Origin: Massilia sp. CFBP 13721
GTDB lineage: Bacteria > Pseudomonadota > Gammaproteobacteria > Burkholderiales > Burkholderiaceae_D
DNA length: 64,000 nucleotides
Direction of reading: 5' to 3'
NCBI RefSeq assembly: GCF_014842025.1
Contig: NZ_JACYUY010000002.1
Span: 205,379 to 269,378, forward strand
Both the position numbers and the translations under genes were made by a program. Each line of letters starts with the position of its first letter. The stretch's first letter is position 1. Positions 49,405 through 58,323 of this stretch are shown piece by piece. A model generated the notes under the pieces. It searched no databases, was not told the origin of the DNA, and saw only the letters and a list, made by a program, of their open reading frames with translations.

Positions 49405-50583
49405 ATGTCCCAAACGCAGCCTTCAAGCGAGCACAAGCCGCTTGGCAATGTTCCCTCAGCGGCAGCACCGGCAGCCGCGGGCAAGACCCCGCCCAACAAG
49501 CGCGTGCTGGCCGTGGTCGGCCTGATCGCGGTCGCCGCGCTGTTTGCCGGCGGCCGCATGTGGTACCGCAGCCATAACTTCGTCGATACCGAAAACGCCT
49601 ACGTGGCCGGCCACGTGCACCCGGTGTCGGCGCGCATCGCCGGCGTCGTCACGCGCGTGCTGGTGGAAGACAACCAGCACGTGAAGGCGGGCGATGTCAT
49701 CGCCGAACTCGATCCGGCCGACCAGCACGTGCGTGTCGAGCAGATCGAGGCGCAAATCGCCAGCGCGAAGCAGCAAGTCATCCAGGCCGACGCGCAAGTC
49801 GAGCAGGTGCGGGCCCAGGCCCAGGCGGCGCAGGCGCAGGTTGGCCAGTCGCAGGCGCTGGCCCTGCGCGCGCGCCAGGATGCCGAGCGTTTCAGCCAGC
49901 TGTACACCAAGCAGATGAAGGCCGTCTCGAAAGCCGAAGTCGACGCCGCCAACGCCGCCCGCACCGCCGCCGCCGCCGACGTCAACGCACGCCGCGACAA
50001 CGCCAGCGCCGCCCAGGCCCAGATCACGGCCGCGTCGTCCGCGCGCGATGTTTTTAAAGCCCAGATCAAGGTGCTGCAGGCGCAGCTGAAGGATGCGAAG
50101 CAGCAGGTTGGCTACAGCCGCATCGTCGCGCCTGTCGATGGCCGCATCGGCCGCCGCAGCGTGGAGGTCGGCGCGCGCGTGCAGCCGGGCCAGCAACTCG
50201 TGGCCGTGGTCGAAGATAAAGTCTGGGTCACCGCCAACTTCAAGGAAACCCAGCTGGCCGGCCTCAAACCGGGCCAGGAAGTCGAGCTGCAAATCGACGC
50301 GCTGCCGGACGAACACCTGGTCGGCCGCGTCGACAGCTTCTCGCCGGCCTCGGGCAACCAGTTCGCGCTGCTGCCGGCCGATAATGCGACCGGCAACTTC
50401 ACCAAGATCGTGCAGCGCGTGCCTGTCAAGATCACGCTGGCCCCGGCCGACGTGCAGCGCCTTACCGGCCGCCTGGTGCCGGGCATGTCGGTGGTGGCCG
50501 AAGTCGACCTGCGCAAGGAAGTCGAGCAAACCCGGGTCGAGCCGAAGACCACGGCGGCGAAGACGACCGCAGCGGTCAACTAA
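49405..50583 (+). CDS. emrA: EmrA-type membrane fusion protein
   Basis: Periplasmic adaptor of a tripartite drug exporter, 392 aa. One N-terminal TM (VLAVVGLIAVAALFAGGRMW) is followed by the NAYVAGHVHPVSARIAGVV half-lipoyl segment, a long alpha-hairpin rich in Ala/Gln (residues 115-225), the second lipoyl half (VGYSRIVAPVDGRIGRRSVE) and beta-barrel strands (VWVTANFKETQLAGLKPGQE). Very Ala-rich N- and C-termini. First gene of the operon, 9 nt before the permease gene. Confidence 0.93.
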   Translation: MSQTQPSSEHKPLGNVPSAAAPAAAGKTPPNKRVLAVVGLIAVAALFAGGRMWYRSHNFVDTENAYVAGHVHPVSARIAGVVTRVLVEDNQHVKAGDVIAELDPADQHVRVEQIEAQIASAKQQVIQADAQVEQVRAQAQAAQAQVGQSQALALRARQDAERFSQLYTKQMKAVSKAEVDAANAARTAAAADVNARRDNASAAQAQITAASSARDVFKAQIKVLQAQLKDAKQQVGYSRIVAPVDGRIGRRSVEVGARVQPGQQLVAVVEDKVWVTANFKETQLAGLKPGQEVELQIDALPDEHLVGRVDSFSPASGNQFALLPADNATGNFTKIVQRVPVKITLAPADVQRLTGRLVPGMSVVAEVDLRKEVEQTRVEPKTTAAKTTAAVN

Positions 50584-50592
50584 GGACGCTCC

Positions 50593-52197
50593 ATGACGAG
50601 TACCACCAAGGCGGCGCCCGCCGCCTTTCCCGGCGCGCCCGCCGCCAGCGCGGCCATCGGGCTGCGCACCTGGATCGCGGTCGCCGCCGGCATGCTCGGC
50701 GCCTTCATGGCGGTGCTCGACATCCAGATCACCAATTCGTCGCTGCGCGACATCCTGGGCACGCTCTCGGCGACCCAGGAAGAGGGCTCCTGGATCTCGA
50801 CCGCCTACCTGTGCGCCGAGATCGTCGTCATTCCGATGACGGCGCTGTTCGCGCGCGCCTTTGGCGTACGCGCCTACATGATCGGCACCACGTCCCTGTT
50901 CCTGGTGTTCTCGACCCTGTGCGGCGCCGCCTGGAATCTGGAGAGCATGATCGTGTTCCGCATGCTGCAGGGCTTTACCGGCGGCGCCCTGATCCCAATG
51001 GCGATGACGCTGGTGATGACGCGCCTGCCCGCGTCCAAGCGCGCGGTCGGCATGGCCATTTTCGGCCTCACCGCGACGCTGGCGCCGGCCATGGGTCCGA
51101 CCCTGGGCGGCTACCTGTCGGAGCTGTACGGCTGGCCCTCGATCTTCTATATCAACTGGGTGCCGGGCGTGCTGCTCATCGCCGGCATCATGTGGGGCCT
51201 GGACCGCGAGCCGATCCAGATCAAGCAGCTGGTCAACGCCGACTGGCTCGGCATCGGCCTGATGGCGATGGGCCTCGGCTGCCTGACGATCTTCCTGGAA
51301 GAGGGCAATTCGAAGGACTGGTTCGATTCGCAGTTCATCATCACCTTCGCCTCGCTGTCGCTGGTCGGCATCCTGGGTTGGATCGCCACCGCCTTTACGC
51401 GCCAGCAGTCGTTCGTGAACCTGCGCCTGTACGGGCAGCGCAACTTCCTGATCGCTACCGTACTGTCGGCCGTGACCGGCATGGGCCTGTATGGCTCGTC
51501 TTACCTGCTGCCGCTGTACCTGGGCCAGATCGCCGGCTACACGCCGATGCAGATCGGCGAAGTCATCGCCTGGGTCGGTTTGCCGCAGCTGTTCGTGATG
51601 CCGTTCGCCGCGGCGCTGTCGTCGAAAGTCGACAACCGCATCATGTGCAGCTTCGGTCTGCTGCTGTTCGGCGGCTCCTGCCTGATGAACGCTTTCATGG
51701 ATGCGAACACCGGTTACGACCAGCTGATGTGGACGCAAGTGGTGCGCGCCATCGGCCAGCCGTTCGTGATGCTGACGCTGTCGAATTTTGCGATGCAGGG
51801 CATCGCGCCGAAGGACATGCCGTCGGCATCGAGCCTGTTCAACATGACGCGCAACCTGGGCGGCTCGATCGGCATCGCCATGCTGGCCACCTCGCTCACC
51901 AACCGCGAGCATTTCCACTCGGCGCGCATCGGCGAATCGGTGTCGAGCTATGCCGCGCCGACCCAGGAACGCATCGAGCAGATGACGCAAGCCTTCATGG
52001 CCAGCGGCATCGACCCGGCCACCGCCGCCAACCAGGCCCTGGCCGCGCTCGACCGCATCGTGCGGCGCGAAGCCTATGTGATGGCCTATAACGACGGCTT
52101 CTTTATCGTCGGGATCATCCTGGTGGGCTGCATCGCCATGGTCTGGCTGGCCGACAAGGTCAAGTCCCCCGGCGGCGCCGGCGGTGGTGGTCATTGA
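50593..52197 (+). CDS. emrB: EmrB/QacA-type MFS drug exporter (DHA2)
   Basis: Proton-driven inner-membrane exporter of 534 aa with 14 predicted helices. ILDIQITN-type motif (AVLDIQITNSSLRDILGTLS), motif B-like EEGSWISTAYLCAEIVVIPM and motif C region AMGPTLGGYLSELYGWPSIF are DHA2 hallmarks. It pumps hydrophobic compounds through the adaptor and the outer-membrane factor encoded around it. Its stop region overlaps the alternative start of the next gene. Confidence 0.94.
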   Translation: MTSTTKAAPAAFPGAPAASAAIGLRTWIAVAAGMLGAFMAVLDIQITNSSLRDILGTLSATQEEGSWISTAYLCAEIVVIPMTALFARAFGVRAYMIGTTSLFLVFSTLCGAAWNLESMIVFRMLQGFTGGALIPMAMTLVMTRLPASKRAVGMAIFGLTATLAPAMGPTLGGYLSELYGWPSIFYINWVPGVLLIAGIMWGLDREPIQIKQLVNADWLGIGLMAMGLGCLTIFLEEGNSKDWFDSQFIITFASLSLVGILGWIATAFTRQQSFVNLRLYGQRNFLIATVLSAVTGMGLYGSSYLLPLYLGQIAGYTPMQIGEVIAWVGLPQLFVMPFAAALSSKVDNRIMCSFGLLLFGGSCLMNAFMDANTGYDQLMWTQVVRAIGQPFVMLTLSNFAMQGIAPKDMPSASSLFNMTRNLGGSIGIAMLATSLTNREHFHSARIGESVSSYAAPTQERIEQMTQAFMASGIDPATAANQALAALDRIVRREAYVMAYNDGFFIVGIILVGCIAMVWLADKVKSPGGAGGGGH

Positions 52198-52211
52198 ACC
52201 AATTTGAAGAG

Positions 52212-53696
52212 ATGAGAAAAACGATGTTCGATTCCTTTATGCGGATGTTCCCGCAACGTGCTTCCGTCATGAGTGTGGCGGCCGCGCTGGCCCTGAGTGG
52301 CTGCTCCACCATCGGCCCGAATTTCGTCGCCCCGGAAGCGGTCGAGACGCCGGCCTACCGTCATGTCGAGGCCGCACCGGCTGCGCCGAGCGACACTGCG
52401 CGCCTGCCGGCCACCTGGTGGACCGTGTTCGACGACGCCACCCTGAGCGGCCTGGAAGAGCGCGCCCTGCGCAACAACCCGGGCGCGAAAGCGGCGGCCG
52501 AGCGCCTGCTGCAGGCGCAGGCGCAGCTGGGCGTGCTGCGCGCCGGCCAGGCGCCGAACGTGTCGGTGAACGCGGGCGTGTCGAATTCGCGCACCTCGGC
52601 CGAGACCTCGCAGGCGCTGGCGCTGGGCGGGCGTTCGATCGAAGGCAACAACTTCAGCATCGGCGCCGCGCTCTCGTATGAGCTGGACCTGTGGGGCCGC
52701 GTGCGCCGCATCGTCGAAGCGGCCGACGCCCAGGCGCTGGCTGCCCAGGACGACCGCGACGGCGTGCTGCTGATGCTGTCGAGCCAGGTGGCGCAAAACT
52801 ACTGGCAGCTGCGCGGCCTGGATGCCGAACAGGCGATCCTGGCGAATGCGCTGGCCGCCCGGCGCGAAGCGCAGGAACTGGTCGAGGCACGCTTCAACGC
52901 CGGCCTGTCGAACGAGCTGGACGTCTCTCGCGCGCGCGTCGAACGCGCGAATGCCGAAGCCGACCTGCACGAAGTGCAGCGCCAGCGCAACCTGGTCGAA
53001 CACGCCTTGTCGGTGCTGGTTGGCACCTCGCCGAGCACGCCGCTGCTGAGCGCCGAAGCGAAGCCGGCGCTGCCGCTGCCGCCAAGCATTCCGGTCGGCC
53101 TGCCGGCCAGCCTGCTGGCGCAGCGTCCCGACCTGGCCGCGAGCGTGGCGGGCCTGCGCGCCGCGAATGCGCAGGTCGGCGTGGCCGAAGGCATGTTCTA
53201 TCCGTCGCTGACCCTGACCAGCAATTTCGGCTACGCCTCGCAATCGCTGCGCGACCTGGCCGGCGGCAGCGCGCGCCAGTTCTCGGTCGGCCCGCTGGCG
53301 CTGTCTCTGCCGGTCTTCGACGGCGGCCGCAACGGGGCCAATCTCGCCTTGTACAAGGCGCGCTACGAGGAAGCGGTGGCGAATCACGAGAACCGCCTGC
53401 TGACCGCGTTGCGCGAAGTCGAAGACGCGTTGTCGGACGTGCAGCAGCGCCAGAAGCAGGGCGACGTGCAGGCCGAGGCGCAAGCCGCGTCGGCGCGCGC
53501 GCTGCTGGTGGCGCAGGCCCGCTACGAGCGCGGCCTGTCGACCTACCTCGACGTCATCGACGCCCAGCGCAGCACGCTCGCCGCCGACCGCGCCGCCGCC
53601 CAGATCCGCACCCAGCGTTTGCTGGCCTCGGTCGCCGTCGCCCGCGCGCTCGGTGGCGGCTGGTCCGAGGGAGCGCCGCTGGCGACGGTACGCTGA
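52212..53696 (+). CDS. Outer-membrane efflux lipoprotein (NodT/OprM type)
   Basis: TolC-family channel of 494 aa, anchored by a lipobox (ALALSGCS). The mature start TIGPNFVAPEAVETPAYRH and WWTVFDDATLSGLEERALRN are typical of NodT-type factors. Two repeats of the coiled-coil barrel follow (LLQAQAQLGVLRAGQAPNVS; LDVSRARVERANAEADLHEV; RLLTALREVEDALSDVQQRQ). It completes an EmrA-EmrB-OMF tripartite pump. Start at MRKTMF, 15 nt after the permease stop; a TTG six codons earlier overlaps it. Confidence 0.93.
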   Translation: MRKTMFDSFMRMFPQRASVMSVAAALALSGCSTIGPNFVAPEAVETPAYRHVEAAPAAPSDTARLPATWWTVFDDATLSGLEERALRNNPGAKAAAERLLQAQAQLGVLRAGQAPNVSVNAGVSNSRTSAETSQALALGGRSIEGNNFSIGAALSYELDLWGRVRRIVEAADAQALAAQDDRDGVLLMLSSQVAQNYWQLRGLDAEQAILANALAARREAQELVEARFNAGLSNELDVSRARVERANAEADLHEVQRQRNLVEHALSVLVGTSPSTPLLSAEAKPALPLPPSIPVGLPASLLAQRPDLAASVAGLRAANAQVGVAEGMFYPSLTLTSNFGYASQSLRDLAGGSARQFSVGPLALSLPVFDGGRNGANLALYKARYEEAVANHENRLLTALREVEDALSDVQQRQKQGDVQAEAQAASARALLVAQARYERGLSTYLDVIDAQRSTLAADRAAAQIRTQRLLASVAVARALGGGWSEGAPLATVR

Positions 53697-53761
53697 TTCT
53701 CCTCGCAGGCATGGGCCGGCAGTGTAATATCGGCAATCATCATCTTTCGACGCCGCTGCCC

Positions 53762-54802
53762 ATGTCCGTTCGCTCCCTCCTGATTGCCTCCCTGCTGTGC
53801 GCAGGCTCCGCCTCCGCGCAGACTTCCCCATCCTGGCACGCCGAGACCAGCGGCACCACTGCGGAGCTGCGCGGCCTGTCCGTCGTCAGCGACAAGGTGG
53901 CCTGGGCCAGCGGTGCCGAAGGCACCGTGTTGCGCACGGTCGACGGCGTCCACTGGCAGGCACTGCAGGTGCCGGATGCCGGCGCCATCGACCTGCGCGA
54001 CATTCATGCCTTCGACGCCCGCTCCGCCATCGTGATGGGCGCCGGACCGGGCGCGGCGTCGCGCCTGTATGCGACCGCCGATGGCGGCGCGAGCTGGCGG
54101 CTGCTGGCCACCAACACCCATGCGGACGGCTTCTGGGACGCGATGGCATTCTGGGACAAGGACAACGGCATCCTGTTCGGCGATCCGGTGGACGGCCGCT
54201 TCCAGGTCTACGTGACGAGCGACGGCGGCGCGAGCTGGCGGGCAGTCGAGGCCAGCGGGCTGGAGGCCATGCCGAACGAGGGCGCGTTCGCGGCCAGCGG
54301 CACCTGCCTCACCGTGGCCGGTACGAACGACGCCTGGATCGCGACCGGCGGCGCCGCCAACTCGCGCGTCTTCCACTCAAGCGACCGTGGACGCAGCTGG
54401 CGCGCGGCAGCGACGCCGATCCCGGCCGGCGCCCCGGCAAAGGGCGTATTCTCGGTCGCATTCGCGAACGTGAAGGAGGGCGTGGCGGTGGGCGGCGATT
54501 ACAAGGAACGCCTGCTGGCCGGCGTCAACGGCGCGCTGACCGCGGACGGCGGGGCCACCTGGACGCCGGCACAGGTCGCGCCGGCCGGCTACATGTCGGT
54601 GGTGGTGCCGGTCCCCGGCGCCGCGCGCACGTTCGTCGCCGCCGGCCTGGCCGGCTCCGGCGTCTCGCGCGACGGCGGCAAGCGCTGGACCGTGCTGGCC
54701 GACACGCCGGTGAATACGGTCGGCTTCGCGAATCCCTCGACCGGCTGGGCAGTGGGGCCGAAGGGGCTGTTGATGAAATATACGGGTCCGGCGCTGAATT
54801 AG
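53762..54802 (+). CDS. Exported BNR/Ycf48-like beta-propeller protein
   Basis: A 346-residue protein with a signal peptide (LLIASLLCAGSASAQ) and repeated propeller blades marked by Asp-box-like elements: TADGGASWRLL, TSDGGASWRAV, SSDRGRSWRAA, TADGGATWTPA, SRDGGKRWTVL. At least five such repeats fit a six- or seven-bladed sialidase/Ycf48-type propeller, but sialidase catalytic residues (Arg triad, FRIP) are absent, so it is probably a binding or assembly protein. Start at MSVRSL; no clear ribosome site. The gene stands alone after the efflux operon. Confidence 0.8.
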   Translation: MSVRSLLIASLLCAGSASAQTSPSWHAETSGTTAELRGLSVVSDKVAWASGAEGTVLRTVDGVHWQALQVPDAGAIDLRDIHAFDARSAIVMGAGPGAASRLYATADGGASWRLLATNTHADGFWDAMAFWDKDNGILFGDPVDGRFQVYVTSDGGASWRAVEASGLEAMPNEGAFAASGTCLTVAGTNDAWIATGGAANSRVFHSSDRGRSWRAAATPIPAGAPAKGVFSVAFANVKEGVAVGGDYKERLLAGVNGALTADGGATWTPAQVAPAGYMSVVVPVPGAARTFVAAGLAGSGVSRDGGKRWTVLADTPVNTVGFANPSTGWAVGPKGLLMKYTGPALN

Positions 54803-54808
54803 GGTGTC

Positions 54809-54830
54809 GTAGGGCGGGCATGCCCGCGTT
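54809..54830 (+). repeat. REP element downstream of the RAYT gene
   Basis: GTAGGGCGGGCATGCCCGCG, a perfect CGGGCATGCCCG palindrome behind the GTAG head. Its reverse complement flanks the other side of the RAYT gene. Confidence 0.9.
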
Positions 54831-54854
54831 ACGTGCGCACGCCCACCCCACCGC

Positions 54855-55403
54855 TTAATCCAAATCGCGCGTCCGCGCATCCACCGTCCCACCCCAATCC
54901 TGCGCATACACCCCATCGCGCACATACCGGTGAAACGTCGAATGCTCCCACTCGCCGACGTTCAACACGAACCCGTGCTTCACCGGATTGAAATGCACGT
55001 AATCCATATGCCGTTCGAAATCGGTCTCGTTGCGAATCTGATGCTCCCAGAACCGCCGCTGCCAGATCGTCGATTCATTCTTCTTCTTCGCTGAGCGCGT
55101 CAACAATGCAGGATCATGCAGCGTTTCGCGGCACAAGTGCGACACGTAGCGCTTGATCTCGCCCCAACGCCTTCCATAATCGAAGTCCCGTTCCGGCAAG
55201 GTCCAGATGCAGTGCATGTGAGTCGGCATCAGCACCCAGGCGTCGATCGTGAACGGACGTGATGCGCGCACGGAGGTGATCGATTGCCGCAGGGCGGCGC
55301 GAAAATGCGGGTCGCAAAAGATCGGGCGGCGCTGGTAAGCGACGACGGTGAAGAAATAGGTAGGGCCAGAGTGGAGGCGGCGGTAGTAGGCATGGTGCGG
55401 CAT
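54855..55403 (-). CDS. REP-associated tyrosine transposase (RAYT)
   Basis: Domesticated IS200/IS605-like Y1 transposase, 182 aa, expected to cut and join single-stranded REP DNA. The N-terminus HHAYYRRLHSGPTYFFTVVA is typical. The HUH metal motif is HMH at 62-64 in MPTHMHCIW, and the candidate nucleophile is Tyr135 in MDYVHFNPVKHGFV. It is flanked at 26 nt (3' side) and 79 nt (5' side) by inverted copies of the same REP sequence, and further REPs occur throughout the window. No second IS gene (tnpB) or IS200 ends are present, as expected for a non-mobile RAYT. Confidence 0.95.
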   Translation of the reverse strand: MPHHAYYRRLHSGPTYFFTVVAYQRRPIFCDPHFRAALRQSITSVRASRPFTIDAWVLMPTHMHCIWTLPERDFDYGRRWGEIKRYVSHLCRETLHDPALLTRSAKKKNESTIWQRRFWEHQIRNETDFERHMDYVHFNPVKHGFVLNVGEWEHSTFHRYVRDGVYAQDWGGTVDARTRDLD

Positions 55404-55482
55404 CGTAGCCGGGCGAGCCGATTGCCCGAATGCGTCAGCGCAAAGGTGTCACGCATGCGGTGGCGATATGCATACGAAAGGC

Positions 55483-55502
55483 CGCGGGCATGCCCGCCCT
55501 AC
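55483..55502 (-). repeat. REP element upstream of the RAYT gene
   Basis: Exact 20-nt inverse of the element at 54809, placing the RAYT gene inside a perfect inverted repeat. Confidence 0.9.
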
Positions 55503-55593
55503 GGTGCACCGACGTCCCGGTTAAAACACGTGGGACCATCCGTTCACCGTATTACAATCCCCCCGATTGCATTCCAATTCAAACAGGGGACAC

Positions 55594-57327
55594 ATGAAAC
55601 ACCTACTCGCACCTCTCGTGCTGGCCATCGCGGCCGGCGCCGTCTGCGCAGCCGAAGCGCCAGCCGTCAAACCCCAGGCCGCGACGGTCGCCGAACTGAA
55701 CGCGATGGCGAAGCGCTTCGCGCCGGTCGAGCTGCGCGCCGATACGGCGGCGCTGTCGCAAGGCGACCGTGCGGCGATCGGCAAACTGATCGAGGCGGCG
55801 AAGATCATCGACACCCTGCAGCTGCGCCAGCGCTGGTCCGGCAACGAGGCGCTGTGGGCGGCGCTGCAAAGGGACACGACGCCGCTGGGCAAGGCGCGCC
55901 AGCATTACTTTTGGCTGAACAAGGGGCCATGGTCGATCATCGACGGCAATGCCTCCTTCATGCCGCCGGAAGTCGCGGGCATCCGCATCCCGGCGCGCAA
56001 ACCCGACGGTGCGAATTTCTATCCGGCCGGCGCCAGCAAGGAGGCGCTGGAAGCCTGGATGAACGGCCTGTCCGCGAAAGACAAGGAAGCGGCGCAATGG
56101 TATTTCACCGTGATCCGCACGGGGCAGGACGGCAAATTCCGCAGCGTGAACTATTCGGAAGAGTACAAGCCGGAACTGGAAAAACTGGCCAAGCTGCTGC
56201 GCGACGCCGCCGCCAGTACCGACAACGCCTCGCTCAAAAAATTCCTGCTGCTGCGCGCCGATGCCTTCCTGTCGAACGATTACCTGGCGTCCGACTTCGC
56301 CTGGATGGACCTCGACTCGCCCGTCGATATCACGATCGGGCCGTATGAAACCTATAACGACGAGCTGTTCGGCTACAAGGCCGCCTTCGAGGCCTACGTC
56401 AGCGTGCGCGATGCGAAAGAGACGCAAAAGCTGAACTTCTTCGGCAAGCACATGCAGGAGCTGGAAGACAACCTGCCGCTCGATAAACAGTACCGCAACC
56501 CGAAGGTCGGGGCGATGGCGCCGATGGTGGTGGTGAACCAGGTGTATGGCGCGGGCGACGGCAACATGGGCGTGCAGACGGCCGCCTATAACTTGCCGAA
56601 CGACGAGCGCATCATCCGCGAGCGCGGCTCGAAGCGCGTGATGTTGAAGAATATCCAGGAAGCGAAGTTCGAGTCGACCCTGAAGCCGATCACGAAGCTG
56701 GTACTGCGGCCGCAAGACCAGAAAGACCTCGATTTCGATTCCTTCTTCACCCATATCCTGGCGCACGAAATCACGCACGGCCTGGGACCGCACCACACGA
56801 AAGTGAACGGCAAGGAATCGACCCCGCGCCAGGACCTGAAAGAAACCTACTCGACCATCGAGGAAGCGAAAGCCGACGTCACCGGCCTCTGGGCGCTGGC
56901 CTACATGATGGACAAGGGCCAACTGAAGGACACGCTGGGGCAGGGCGCGGCCGCCGAGCGCAAGCTGTACAACACCTTCCTCGCCTCATGCTTCCGCACG
57001 CTGCACTTCGGCCTGACCGACTCGCACGCGCGCGGCATGGCGATCCAGGTGAACTACCTGCTCGACAAAGGCGCCTTTGTCTCGCACGGCGACGGCACCT
57101 TCTCGGTCGATTTCAAGAAGATCAAACAGGCCGTGATCGAGCTCGACCGCGAATTCCTGACGATCGAGGCGACTGGCGACTATGCCCGCGCCAAGGCGAT
57201 GATGGCGAAGTACGTCGTCATCCGTCCGGACGTGCAGAAGGCGCTCGACAAGATGAAGGCGGTGCCGAACGACATTCGCCCGGCCTTTGTCACGGCGACT
57301 GCCTTGACCGGCGGCGACAAGCGCTAA
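55594..57327 (+). CDS. Exported zinc peptidase related to dipeptidyl peptidase III (M49-like)
   Basis: Periplasmic protein of 577 aa with a signal peptide (LLAPLVLAIAAGAVCAA). The metal site is AHEITHGLGPHH (His391, Glu392, His395), followed by TIEEAKADVTGLWAL with the Glu/Asp ligand region at 423-428, which matches the second M49 motif (EExxAD). Classical M49 has a six-residue HExxGH motif; here it is the standard five-residue HExxH, as in the bacterial Zn-dependent hydrolase subgroup. Start at the ATG after CAGGGGAC. Substrate unknown. It lies just ahead of a second exported HExxH protein gene. Confidence 0.85.
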   Translation: MKHLLAPLVLAIAAGAVCAAEAPAVKPQAATVAELNAMAKRFAPVELRADTAALSQGDRAAIGKLIEAAKIIDTLQLRQRWSGNEALWAALQRDTTPLGKARQHYFWLNKGPWSIIDGNASFMPPEVAGIRIPARKPDGANFYPAGASKEALEAWMNGLSAKDKEAAQWYFTVIRTGQDGKFRSVNYSEEYKPELEKLAKLLRDAAASTDNASLKKFLLLRADAFLSNDYLASDFAWMDLDSPVDITIGPYETYNDELFGYKAAFEAYVSVRDAKETQKLNFFGKHMQELEDNLPLDKQYRNPKVGAMAPMVVVNQVYGAGDGNMGVQTAAYNLPNDERIIRERGSKRVMLKNIQEAKFESTLKPITKLVLRPQDQKDLDFDSFFTHILAHEITHGLGPHHTKVNGKESTPRQDLKETYSTIEEAKADVTGLWALAYMMDKGQLKDTLGQGAAAERKLYNTFLASCFRTLHFGLTDSHARGMAIQVNYLLDKGAFVSHGDGTFSVDFKKIKQAVIELDREFLTIEATGDYARAKAMMAKYVVIRPDVQKALDKMKAVPNDIRPAFVTATALTGGDKR

Positions 57328-57504
57328 AGGATGCAGGGCAGGCCTGTTCATCCTGTGCAGCCTGCCCGCGAACTGTTGTTTGCACGCCGCACAGGCGCGC
57401 CCGCGCATTGTCGCTTTGAACAGGAGCAAAAATATTTCTGAATGGGAAGATATTCTGGGTCATAGAATTGCTCGAAGGCATTTCATCGAACCCGGAAATC
57501 TCCC

Positions 57505-58197
57505 ATGTTCAAATCTTCGCTTTACCTTGCGCTGCTGGTCCCCCTCCTTGCCGGCGCCAGCGCCCAGGCCGTTGAATTGACCGCGCTCGAACAGCGCTGG
57601 CTGCAGGCGGCGGCGCCAGTCCTCGTCTATTCCCAGCAACTGAAACTGCCGATCGACATCACCGTCCAGCCGCAGGCGCGCGTCAACGACGTGCCGCTGG
57701 CGATGGGCTACGATCGCGGCCGCTGCAAGCTGGTGATGTCCTTGCGCGGCAATCCGCAGGCGGAAGCCGTGTTTGCCAACGTGCCGGTCGAGCAACAAGG
57801 CGAGCTGATCGAGGCGATGGCGGCGCACGAGATCGCCCATTGCTGGCGCCATGCGAAAGGCGCGTGGAATGCGCTGCCGGCCGGTTTTACGGAGGCGGGC
57901 GAGGAAACCGCCAGCGACGCGTCGCTGCTGGCTGTGTCGCGCGCGCTGCGCGAGTCGCGCCGTGAGGAAGCCTTTGCCGACATGGCGGCGCTGGCCTGGA
58001 CCCGCCACCGCAATCCGCAGGCTTACGCACGCGTGCATGGCTGGCTCGCCACGGTGCGCGCCGGGCAGACGCCGCGCGGCGGCCATGACACCCGCGCCTG
58101 GGTCGCGCTGGCGGGCGATGGGCAGCGTTTCGACAGCGCCGGCGCCCCGTTCGAGGCTGCCGAGCCGCTGTGGCGCGAAGGGCTGCTACAGGATTGA
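57505..58197 (+). CDS. Putative exported HExxH metallopeptidase
   Basis: A 230-residue protein with a signal peptide (LALLVPLLAGASAQA). MAAHEIAHCWRH (His108, Glu109, His112) gives a zincin motif, and ESRREEAFADMAALAW, about 40 residues later, supplies a Glu/Asp third-ligand candidate of the ExxAD type. I cannot place it in a named peptidase family. The order peptidase-like gene after peptidase-like gene, 177 nt apart, suggests a related envelope role. A stem GGGCAGGC/GCCTGCCC at 57336-57367 between them lacks a T run. Confidence 0.72.
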   Translation: MFKSSLYLALLVPLLAGASAQAVELTALEQRWLQAAAPVLVYSQQLKLPIDITVQPQARVNDVPLAMGYDRGRCKLVMSLRGNPQAEAVFANVPVEQQGELIEAMAAHEIAHCWRHAKGAWNALPAGFTEAGEETASDASLLAVSRALRESRREEAFADMAALAWTRHRNPQAYARVHGWLATVRAGQTPRGGHDTRAWVALAGDGQRFDSAGAPFEAAEPLWREGLLQD

Positions 58198-58323
58198 CGG
58201 GGCAGGCCGACCTGGGCGCAGTTCGTTTATGGTTTTTTGGGCAAGCGTACGTTGTCGCACAGATTGTGCGGGGTGGCCGGCGTTTAATGGCGCTATCACA
58301 ACAACTGACCCAAGGAACCCGCC

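Noticed and set aside
49456..52194. Minus-strand open frame of about 900 codons under the efflux genes
   Set aside because: Antisense to emrA and emrB, low complexity, no start signal.
53762..54802. Beta-propeller protein as a sialidase
   Set aside because: Asp-box repeats are present but the catalytic arginine triad and FRIP motif are not.
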